14,806 bases of DNA, from NCBI RefSeq assembly GCF_029255145.1, contig NZ_JAPUVQ010000007.1, forward strand, positions 1 through 14,806, given 5' to 3'. The notes beneath the pieces are model-generated. The model ran no database searches. It was not told where the DNA came from and was given only the letters and a program-made list of their open reading frames with translations. Origin of the DNA: Accumulibacter sp003538495. Its GTDB lineage: Bacteria > Pseudomonadota > Gammaproteobacteria > Burkholderiales > Rhodocyclaceae. Below, in pieces: positions 7,975-14,806 of this stretch; position 1 is the stretch's first letter; the number at the start of each line of letters is the position of its first letter. The position numbers were made by a program, and so were the translations under genes.

Positions 7975-8253
7975 TCTCCCCCAGCCGCGCCGGTTGAGGG
8001 CGAGTTGTTAGTATCCTTGCCCTGCCACCATCGTTATCTTGATGGGATAGGAGTCGAATCTTATTCCTGTAATGGCCCCCTCTACAAGCGAAGCTGGTGC
8101 CGGTGCCGGGTTGTCGCTATCGGTTCAGCGGCCAGACGCGGTGAACTTCGCTTCCGGGATGTCCTTGAAGCTCCGCCGGATCAAGAACCTGTGAATTCAA
8201 GTTCGCCGCGCAGCCCTGAAAGGAGCGCGGGTTTGGCCGCCCGCCTCGATGCG
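7975..8253. other. Divergent intergenic region between the BREX operon and prfB
   Basis: About 280 bp with no supported gene, between the oppositely oriented brxF and prfB; it must hold the BREX operon promoter on the minus strand. The best minus-strand -10 candidate I see is GATACT, about 40 nt upstream of the brxF start, with no good -35. Other visible structure: a CCATC/GATGG inverted repeat (8028-8032 with 8041-8045) and a widely spaced 8-bp inverted pair AAGCGAAG (8086-8093) / CTTCGCTT (8146-8153). There is no tRNA, integrase site or terminator that I can support. Base composition changes here from the moderately GC-rich island to the very GC-rich core genes. Confidence 0.5.
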
Positions 8254-8274
8254 CCGCACGTATATAATGTGCGG
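8254..8274 (+). promoter_or_regulatory. TATAAT box inside a 6-bp inverted repeat, likely prfB promoter/operator
   Basis: CCGCAC (8254-8259) and GTGCGG (8269-8274) form a perfect 6-bp inverted repeat around a 9-nt spacer that contains a consensus -10 hexamer TATAAT at 8263-8268. Transcription would start near 8275-8277, about 25 nt ahead of the prfB ATG. No good -35 hexamer lies 16-18 nt upstream: the sequence there is GC-rich, and the nearest TTGGCC is 24 nt away. The promoter may therefore need an activator or be weak. The symmetry suggests a protein-binding site over the -10, but a regulator is not identified. Confidence 0.5.
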
Positions 8275-8301
8275 TTCCTCCTTCAAGCGAACAGACAAGA
8301 C

Positions 8302-9406
8302 ATGGAAGCCGAACAACTCAACATCATCGACAACCGGCTCGACGACCTCGGTCAACGAGCCACCGAACTGCGGAGGTATCTTTGACTACGATCAGAAAGC
8401 TGATCAGTTAAAGGCGGTCGCGCTCGAACTTGAAGATCCGAAGGTGTGGGACGACGCCGAGCGCGCGCAGGCGCTTGGCCGCGAAAAGCGATCGCTCGAA
8501 AACGTCGTCCTGACGCTCGATCGTGTCGGCGACGGCCTGCGTGACGCCGGCGAGCTGTTCGCCATGGCGCGCGACGAAGACGATGACGAGACGCTGAACG
8601 CCATTGCTGCCGATCTCGACACGATCGAGAATGAGGTGGCCGGGCTCGAGTTCCGGCGCATGTTCAATAACCCCGCCGACCCGCTCAACTGCTTCGTCGA
8701 CATCCAGGCCGGCGCTGGCGGCACCGAAGCGCAGGACTGGGCGGCGATGCTGCTGCGCATGTACGTGCGCTACGGCGAACGCAAGGGCTACACCGTTGAA
8801 GTGCTCGAAGAGTCCGAGGGCGAGGTCGCCGGCATCAAGACCGCCAGCATCAAGCTCGCCGGCGAGTACGCCTATGGCATGCTGCGTTCGGAGACCGGCA
8901 TCCACCGCCTGGTGCGCAAGTCGCCGTTCGACTCGAATGCCCGCCGCCACACCAGCTTCTGCTCGGTGACCGCCTACCCCGAAATCGACGACTCGTTCGA
9001 AGTCGACATCAACCCCTCCGACCTGCGTATCGACACCTACCGGGCGTCCGGTGCCGGCGGGCAGCACATCAACAAGACCGATTCGGCGGTACGGATCACC
9101 CACCTGCCGACCAATATCGTCGTCCAGTGCCAGAATGACCGCTCGCAGCACCGCAACCGCGCCGAGGCGATGGCGATGCTGAAGTCACGCATATACGAAG
9201 CCGAGATGCGCAAGCGCCAGTCCGAGCAACAGAAGCTCGAGGACGCCAAGTCCGACATCGGCTGGGGTCACCAGATCCGCTCGTACGTGCTCGACCAGTC
9301 ACGGATCAAGGACCTGCGGACCAACGTCGAGGTCGGCAATACCCAGGGCGTCCTCGACGGCGACCTCGACCAGTTCATCGAAGCCAGCCTCAAACAGGGA
9401 GTATGA
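8302..9406 (+). CDS. prfB: Peptide chain release factor 2 (RF2), programmed +1 frameshift
   Basis: RF2 ends translation at UGA and UAA. The gene is read as 8302-8382 joined to 8384-9406. The first frame, MEAEQLNIIDNRLDDLGQ..., gives 27 residues ending RRYL at the in-frame TGA (8383-8385); after a +1 slip the ribosome continues DYDQKADQLKAV.... The product is 367 residues against 365 in E. coli. The codon-specifying SPF tripeptide is at residues 207-209 (8921-8929) and the catalytic GGQ at 252-254 (9056-9064) in GAGGQHINK. The start is the ATG at 8302: upstream frames open from 8005 and 8249 are accidental. It is the first gene of a plus-strand operon with an Ivy-family gene 3 nt downstream and lysS next, a linkage also known in E. 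coli (prfB-lysS). RF2 level self-regulates through the frameshift. Confidence 0.97.
8372..8386 (+). promoter_or_regulatory. prfB programmed +1 frameshift site
   Basis: GGAGG (8372-8376), 3 nt, then CTT TGA C (8380-8386). This is the conserved RF2 slippery site: the Shine-Dalgarno-like element pairs with 16S rRNA, leucyl-tRNA slips from CTT to TTT, and TGA followed by C is a poorly terminating context. Spacing between the SD-like block and CTT equals that of E. coli. The peptide around it, RRYL/DYD, matches the family's R-G/R-Y-L-D-Y. Confidence 0.96.
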
Positions 9407-9409
9407 CCC

Positions 9410-9907
9410 GTGAAAAAACTCGCCCGCTGCATCTGCCTGGCCACCGCGCTGGCCACCGCCCCGCTCACTCCGGCCGTCGCCGCATCACTGGAGAGCTATG
9501 TCGGCCAGCAGCCCGAAGCGCTGCTCAAGTCGAAAGCGGACTTCGCCAGGGCCTACCGCAGCGCCGTCAAGGGAGTCGATCTGCCGGCGTGGACCAAGCG
9601 GCTGGCCGCCGGCAAGGCCTCCGAGGTGGTCGTCATCGACAATAGCCGCTACCTGCTGACCTCGGCCTGCAGTTCCAGGGGCTGCCTCGACGAAATACTC
9701 TATGTCGTCTTCGACCCAGGCAGCGGACTGGCCAGCGGGTTTTTCTACCTGCCGCCGGCGGGCGACACCCCCGGCGACACGCGAACCGCTTTTTCGCGCT
9801 GGTACGGACTGCCCACCGACGCCGGCAAGGCCAAGGCCATCAGCAACTTCCTGATCGAGCGCGCGGCCACCGACACGCAGTCCCTGGCCAACCCACCCAA
9901 GAAGTGA
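9410..9907 (+). CDS. Ivy-family (inhibitor of vertebrate lysozyme-like) periplasmic protein
   Basis: A 165-aa exported protein. It has a signal peptide (MKKLARC..., hydrophobic core, AVA at 22-24), so the mature protein of about 140 aa is periplasmic. The mature part resembles the Ivy family: the SLESYVGQQPEALL start, the central LLTSAC-SSRG-C loop (C87 and C92, probably a disulfide), LYVVFDP strand, FFYLPP, and a C-terminal RWYGLP. Ivy proteins block C-type lysozymes and may also restrain lytic transglycosylases. In E. coli the loop is CKPHDC with His60 filling the lysozyme active site; here the loop is CSSRGC, with Arg in that place, so lysozyme inhibition is doubtful. The start is GTG at 9410 with GGGAG (9397-9401) 8 nt upstream, inside the end of prfB. 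It is cotranscribed with prfB, and its stop is 20 nt before the lysS ATG. Confidence 0.78.
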   Translation: MKKLARCICLATALATAPLTPAVAASLESYVGQQPEALLKSKADFARAYRSAVKGVDLPAWTKRLAAGKASEVVVIDNSRYLLTSACSSRGCLDEILYVVFDPGSGLASGFFYLPPAGDTPGDTRTAFSRWYGLPTDAGKAKAISNFLIERAATDTQSLANPPKK

Positions 9908-9927
9908 TCGCGAGACAGCCGTTCATC

Positions 9928-11442
<1,515 letters not shown>

Positions 11443-11457
11443 GCGAGCCAAGCCGCA

Positions 11458-11469
11458 GACCGGCCGGTC
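11458..11469. repeat. 12-bp perfect palindrome at the mnmC ribosome-binding site
   Basis: GACCGGCCGGTC is a perfect palindrome ending one base before the mnmC ATG (11471). It occupies the position of the ribosome-binding site, and no clear Shine-Dalgarno sequence is visible otherwise. It could be a protein site, an RNA hairpin that limits initiation, or chance in GC-rich DNA. Confidence 0.5.
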
Positions 11470-11470
11470 G

Positions 11471-12688
11471 ATGAACCGTCGCGCGATCGTCATCGGTGCC
11501 GGCCTGGCCGGCAGCAGCGCCGCCGAACGCCTGGCCGCGCGCGGCTGGAAGATCACGCTGATCGACGCTGCCGACGCCCCCGGCCAGGGCGCTTCGGGCA
11601 ATCTGGCCGGTGTCCTGCGGCCGCTTCCCTCGCTCGACGACAACCGCCTGGCGCAACTGACGCGGGCGAGCTTCGAGCACGCCCGCCGGCATTTCGCGGC
11701 GCTGACCGCCGCCGGCCAGCCGCTGCGCTGGGCTCAGACCGGCGTCCTCCACCTGGCCCGCGACGACAGCCACGAAGCCACCCAGCGGCGGGTCGTCGAG
11801 CGGCAACAGCCCGCGCCCGGCGAGCTTCGCTTTGTCGAACGCGACGAAGCGAGCGAACTTGCCGGCTGGCCGGTCGCCAACGGTGGCTGGTGGTTCCCCG
11901 GCGGCGGCTGGGTCGACCCCGCTTCACTGTGCCGCGCCAACCTGGCGCGCCATGCGGCGCAAATCACGCCGCGCTACGCGTGCCAGGTCGCCCAGATCGA
12001 CCGCCATGCCGGCCTCTGGCGGGCGCACGACGGCGCCGGCGCGCTGATTGCCGAAGCGCCGGTGCTGATCCTGGCCAACGCCGCTGCCGGCCGGCACTTT
12101 GCCGCGACTGCGCATCTGCCGTTGCGTGCCGCCCGCGGCCAGGTCTCGCATCTCGTCGCCGATGCGGCGTCGGTACCGCAAATCGTCGTCTGCCGCCTCG
12201 GCTACGTGACCCCCGCGATCGACGGCCTGCGCAGCACCGGTGCCACCTTCAGCATCGGCGACGGCGATGCCACGCTGCGCGCCGCCGATCACGCCGAAAA
12301 CCTCGCCAAGCTCGATTTCATTCTGCCCGGCTACGGCAGCCACATCGCCGCAGCCGAACTGGCCGGGCGCGTCGGCTTCCGGCCGCTGTCGCCCGATCGC
12401 CTGCCGATGATTGGCGCGGTCGCCGACGCGACGGCGGTCGACCCCGACCGGCCGGCGCGGCCGCTTGCCGAAATGCCACGGCTGGCGGGCCTCTACGTGA
12501 TCAACGGTTTCGGCGCCCGCGGCATCGTCTGGTCGGCGCTCGCCGGCGAACTTCTCGCCTGCCTGGTCGCCGGCGAAACGCCGCCGCTTGCCGACGATCT
12601 GGTCAACGCCGTCGATCCCGGCCGCTTCCTGCTGCGCGGCCGGAACCGGCGCGTACGCGGCGCCGCAAGGTCGTTGATCGACGGCTGA
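11471..12688 (+). CDS. mnmC: FAD-dependent cmnm5(s2)U34 tRNA oxidoreductase, stand-alone MnmC oxidase domain
   Basis: A 405-aa flavoprotein matching the C-terminal (MnmC2) half of MnmC, which oxidatively removes the carboxymethyl group from cmnm5(s2)U34 to give nm5(s2)U34 in tRNAs such as Lys-UUU, Glu and Gln. The FAD dinucleotide-binding fold starts at once: VIGAGLAGSSAAERLAARG (residues 7-25), with an acidic strand end LIDAAD. The family signature GQGASGNLAGVLRPLPSLDD is at about 38-57. GGGWVDPASLCRA and the C-terminal INGFGARGIVWSALAGELLA complete the DAO fold. E. coli MnmC is about 668 aa, with an N-terminal SAM methyltransferase (MnmC1); here that domain is absent and not adjacent. The gene lies 28 nt after lysS on the same strand, a sensible pairing because tRNA-Lys is a substrate of both. 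It converges with the HupE-type operon. Confidence 0.88.
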   Translation: MNRRAIVIGAGLAGSSAAERLAARGWKITLIDAADAPGQGASGNLAGVLRPLPSLDDNRLAQLTRASFEHARRHFAALTAAGQPLRWAQTGVLHLARDDSHEATQRRVVERQQPAPGELRFVERDEASELAGWPVANGGWWFPGGGWVDPASLCRANLARHAAQITPRYACQVAQIDRHAGLWRAHDGAGALIAEAPVLILANAAAGRHFAATAHLPLRAARGQVSHLVADAASVPQIVVCRLGYVTPAIDGLRSTGATFSIGDGDATLRAADHAENLAKLDFILPGYGSHIAAAELAGRVGFRPLSPDRLPMIGAVADATAVDPDRPARPLAEMPRLAGLYVINGFGARGIVWSALAGELLACLVAGETPPLADDLVNAVDPGRFLLRGRNRRVRGAARSLIDG

Positions 12689-12765
12689 GGGGTCCGCGGC
12701 GCGCGCCACAAATGGCAGCTGCGGCCAATCGATGCGCCGGGCGGCCAGGGTATTCCGGCAGTCTT
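12689..12765. other. Convergent gap between mnmC and the HupE-type operon
   Basis: A 77-bp spacer between two converging transcription units. A GGCGCGCGCC palindrome (12698-12707) and a long-range GGGGTC / GACCCC pair (12689-12694 and 12769-12774) are visible. I see no stable hairpin followed by a T-run, so no intrinsic terminator is called for either side. Confidence 0.4.
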
Positions 12766-13380
12766 CTAGACCCCGCGCATTGACCAGCCGAGCATCAGCA
12801 GGCCGCTCGCGGCGATCCAGCTTCCTCCCACGCGCACGGCGATTCGTGCCCATTGTGCGCGCAACTGGACGACCAGAGCGGCGACCAGGACGACCAGAAC
12901 AAACACCGCAGCAGCGAGGCCGAGAGCGGCGACAATCGCCACCACCGAGAAGCCCATTCCCGTTCCATTCAGGTATCCATGAACGAGGCCGAGCAAGGCA
13001 GCGAGCGCGGTCATCGAGCGCAAGGACAGCTTCGCGTCGACGACGACCAGGCCACCGAGCAGCACCAGCCAGAGCGACGACGCCAGCATGCCGGCACTGG
13101 CAGCTGCCGCGGACAAGCCGCAGAAGCTGCCGAGCAACCATGCCGCCGGCAGCGTGAACATCGCCCGGCGGCCGTAGGCCGCACCACGCAGCCCGGCCAG
13201 CAGCGCCAGGGCCAGAGCGGCCGCCAGATCCTCGGGGCTGCTCATGAAATGCAGCAGGCCGTCGTACACCGGACCCATGCCGGTCGCGTTCAGGTGCGCC
13301 TCGGCAGGGCCGCAGGCGAATGCCACGACGCAGAAGAGGAGGATCCGCGCACGCATTCGCAACGCCATCACGCCGTTCAT
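12766..13380 (-). CDS. HupE/UreJ-like membrane protein, third in operon, divergent metal motif
   Basis: A 204-aa protein with a signal peptide (ALRMRARILLFCVVAFACGPAEA, cleavage near 28 leaving an N-terminal His) and about six hydrophobic segments, such as AAALALALLAGLRG, WLLGSFCGLSAAAASAG, LWLVLLGGLVVVD, and a very hydrophobic stretch FVLVVLVAALVVQL. It resembles HupE/UreJ proteins, which carry nickel or cobalt across the inner membrane for hydrogenase or urease. The usual HPxxxxDH motif reads HFMSSPEDL at 44-52: the first His is kept but the following D-H pair is lost. Later, LVHGYLNGTGMG stands where relatives have a HGHAHGTELP-like segment. The ATG at 13380 overlaps the upstream stop by 4 nt (ATGA), so translation is coupled. 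It may be a partner subunit rather than a transporter by itself. An earlier open extension to 13923 in this frame is a shadow. Confidence 0.78.
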   Translation of the reverse strand: MNGVMALRMRARILLFCVVAFACGPAEAHLNATGMGPVYDGLLHFMSSPEDLAAALALALLAGLRGAAYGRRAMFTLPAAWLLGSFCGLSAAAASAGMLASSLWLVLLGGLVVVDAKLSLRSMTALAALLGLVHGYLNGTGMGFSVVAIVAALGLAAAVFVLVVLVAALVVQLRAQWARIAVRVGGSWIAASGLLMLGWSMRGV

Positions 13381-13991
13381 GAAAACGCCTTCCACATGAA
13401 GAAGGCGCCGCCCGCAGTGACCGCCGCTCCGGCGCTGCGCAGCAGTCGTCGCCCCCAGCTCCAGCGGTGGAAAGTGCCAATGCCGATGCCCAGCGCGTGC
13501 AGACATCCGGTCGCGATCACGAATCCCATGCTGTAAAGCAAGGCGCTCTGGCCCGGCGGGAGCTCGGTACCGTGCGCGTGGCCGTGGAAGATCGCGAAGC
13601 AGCCGACGACGAGTGCCGCGATGACCAGCGGTGGCCGCACTTCGAAAGCGACCGCGGCTCCGAGCACGATCGCCGAAGCGGCGATGCCGATTTCCACACC
13701 GGGAAGTTGCAGGCCGAAAAATCCGGACACGCCGCCCAGCGCCATGACCAGTGGAAACGCCACCGGCAGCACCCAGATCGCCGGCGCGCCGAGCTGCGCT
13801 CCCCACAGTCCGACGGCGACCATCGCCAGCACGTGGTCCAGCCCCGAGAGCGGATGCTGCAAGCCAGCCAACAAGCCGGCCGCCCCGCCCTGCTGTACGT
13901 GCGCCAACGCCGCCTGCGCCCAAAGGGTCGCCGGCACGGTCGCCAGCAGCGCCACCGTTCGCGGCGACAGGCGCTGGCGTCGCTGCCTCAC
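13377..13991 (-). CDS. hupE: HupE/UreJ family protein (probable nickel/cobalt transporter)
   Basis: A 204-aa inner-membrane protein with the hallmarks of HupE/UreJ. A signal peptide ends AQAALA, followed by mature HVQQGGAAGLLAGLQ. The metal motif HPLSGLDH has its histidine at residue 46 and D-H at 52-53, and leads into VLAMVAVGLWGAQLG. A second histidine-rich segment, FHGHAHGTELP, is near 140. About six membrane segments are evident. Family members import Ni2+ (or Co2+) for metalloenzymes; no hydrogenase or urease gene is in the window, so the client is unknown. Two starts are possible. The TTG at 13997 is 1 nt from GGAGC, whereas the GTG at 13991 is 7 nt after GGAG and overlaps the upstream stop as GTGA, so GTG is preferred. 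It is the middle gene of three coupled HupE-type genes. Confidence 0.87.
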   Translation of the reverse strand: MRQRRQRLSPRTVALLATVPATLWAQAALAHVQQGGAAGLLAGLQHPLSGLDHVLAMVAVGLWGAQLGAPAIWVLPVAFPLVMALGGVSGFFGLQLPGVEIGIAASAIVLGAAVAFEVRPPLVIAALVVGCFAIFHGHAHGTELPPGQSALLYSMGFVIATGCLHALGIGIGTFHRWSWGRRLLRSAGAAVTAGGAFFMWKAFS

Positions 13992-14635
13992 CGCCAAGCT
14001 CCGATCAGCAAAGCCACGCGCTGGATCGTCCAGAACGCACCGAGCGTCCCGACGAGATAGCCGGGGAGTGCCTCCACCCAGCGCGGCCAGCGGACTTCCA
14101 GGACGCGGAAGGAGCGCTCGATCGCCAGCACCAGGGCGACGAAAGCGAGCTGCCCCAGTTCGACGCCGACGTTGAAGGACAGCAGTGCCAGCGGCAGGTC
14201 CTGCCGCGGCAGGCCAGCACTGGTCAGTGCGGTGGCGAAGCCGAATCCGTGCAGCAACCCGAAGGCGAACGCCACTACCCAGGGATGACGGATCGTGAAG
14301 CTCGTCTCGCCGCGCCGGACACGGACGATCTCCGGCCCGAGAAAGAGGATGCTCAAGGCGATGACGGCATTGAGCGGCAACGCCGGGACCTGCGCGTAAC
14401 CGAGCGTGGCGATGGCCAGCGTGATGCTATGGGCGACGGTGAAGGCAGTGATCGTCTTCACCAGCATCCAGCGGTTGCCGACGATCAGCAGCAGGCCGAG
14501 CACGAACAACAGGTGATCGGCGCCGAACAGGATGTGCCGCAAGCCCTCGACGGCGTAGGTGCCCGTCACCTCCCACCACGTTTGCGTGGCAGCGATCTCG
14601 ACCCAGGGCTGCGAAGGGCGGACGATGGTTTGCAC
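13988..14635 (-). CDS. HupE/UreJ_2 family membrane protein, N-terminally truncated
   Basis: The C-terminal membrane domain of a HupE/UreJ_2-type protein. From the GTG at 14635 it runs 215 aa, with the metal motif HILFGADH (H34, D40, H41) in the sequence GLRHILFGADHLLFVLGLLL, and WVVAFAFGLLHGFGFA near 120. About six hydrophobic segments follow. Complete relatives are some 330-400 aa, with a signal peptide and an extracytoplasmic domain before the membrane part. In this frame family-like sequence continues upstream of 14635 to about 14686 (SEFTITDALVRVELLDGRT), then becomes unrelated up to a TAA at 14747-14749, with no ATG. The true N-terminus is therefore lost, probably by insertion or rearrangement near 14690; GTG at 14635 is only the nearest usable start and may not be used. 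Its stop overlaps the GTG of the next gene. The gene may be a remnant. Confidence 0.75.
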   Translation of the reverse strand: MQTIVRPSQPWVEIAATQTWWEVTGTYAVEGLRHILFGADHLLFVLGLLLIVGNRWMLVKTITAFTVAHSITLAIATLGYAQVPALPLNAVIALSILFLGPEIVRVRRGETSFTIRHPWVVAFAFGLLHGFGFATALTSAGLPRQDLPLALLSFNVGVELGQLAFVALVLAIERSFRVLEVRWPRWVEALPGYLVGTLGAFWTIQRVALLIGAWR

Positions 14636-14686
14636 AGTGCGGCCGTCCAGCAGCTCGACCCGGACCAGTGCATCGGTGATCGTAAA

Positions 14687-14806
14687 TTCAGATTTCCTGA
14701 TCCCGGCCGGGAATGTAGGTAGAATTCCGGAATTGCGAGTAGCACTTTATTTCGAAGGCCATAATTTTCGTATGGCATAGACCAAGCGTCGCTAGGAGTG
14801 CAAGGA
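14687..14806. repeat. Palindrome cluster at the right edge (possible REP/MITE-like or insertion junction)
   Basis: The last ~120 bp are AT-richer than the neighbouring genes and hold three inverted repeats within 76 bp: TCCCGGCCGGGA (14701-14712, perfect), AATTCCGGAATT (14723-14734, perfect), and GCCATA (14758-14763) with TATGGC (14771-14776) around a 7-nt loop. They stand where the N-terminal domain of the HupE-type gene should be encoded. I do not recognise an insertion sequence, and no transposase is in view. A minus-strand frame from 14778 (MPYENYGLRNK...) overlaps the region but has no family features and is not called. Confidence 0.45.

Noticed and set aside
8086..8153. 8-bp inverted pair AAGCGAAG / CTTCGCTT as an sRNA or tRNA-like stem
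   Set aside because: The arms are 52 nt apart, there is no cloverleaf, conserved tRNA loop sequence or T-run, and 8-bp matches of this kind occur by chance.
12698..12707. GGCGCGCGCC palindrome as a terminator between converging operons
   Set aside because: There is no loop and no T-run on either strand, so it does not have the form of an intrinsic terminator.
11924..13480. Minus-strand open frame (518 codons) across mnmC and the HupE-type genes
   Set aside because: It runs antisense to mnmC and out of frame with the HupE-type genes, and its composition is that of a GC-rich shadow frame.
14566..14778. Minus-strand 70-codon frame starting MPYENYGLRNK
   Set aside because: It overlaps the HupE-type frame over its last ~40 codons in another frame and has no family features; the upstream part consists of the palindrome cluster.

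Overview
The window looks like a piece of a GC-rich betaproteobacterial chromosome. A Rhodocyclales-type organism (Azonexus/Dechloromonas/Accumulibacter-like) is my guess, based on the style of RF2, LysRS and MnmC and the prfB-lysS linkage; it is not proven. It has two parts of different character.

Left part (about 1-7974, all genes on the minus strand): a defence island with a BREX type 3-like operon. In transcription order it holds brxF (small P-loop ATPase), brxC (large DUF6079-type ATPase), an AlbA_2/HATPase (COG2865, Schlafen-like) protein, an unrecognised 437-aa protein with a possible Mrr-like nuclease core, and the first ~250 residues of a PglXI-type DNA methyltransferase. The five genes are packed with gaps of 15, 2, 2 and 20 nt, so they form one transcription unit. 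The usual BREX-3 order as I know it is brxF-brxC-pglX-brxHII-pglZ-brxA, so two extra genes sit between brxC and pglX. The methyltransferase frame stops at 91, far short of family length, and the last ~125 bases at the left edge are AT-richer. The system is therefore either interrupted or cut there. No brxHII, pglZ or brxA is present in the window.

A 327-bp divergent intergenic region (7975-8301) separates the island from the core chromosome. It contains a TATAAT box inside a 6-bp inverted repeat, about 35 bp ahead of prfB.

Right part (8302-14806, very GC-rich): plus-strand housekeeping genes prfB (with its programmed +1 frameshift), an Ivy-family periplasmic protein, lysS, and a stand-alone MnmC oxidase domain that acts on the wobble base of tRNAs including tRNA-Lys. 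They are closely spaced and read as a translation-related operon. Converging on it from the minus strand are three translationally coupled HupE/UreJ-type membrane proteins, probably nickel/metal uptake. The upstream one lacks its N-terminal domain, and the DNA where that domain should be holds a cluster of palindromes. Both edges of the window look like disrupted genes joined to unfamiliar DNA, which may mean the window ends at repeats or mobile elements.
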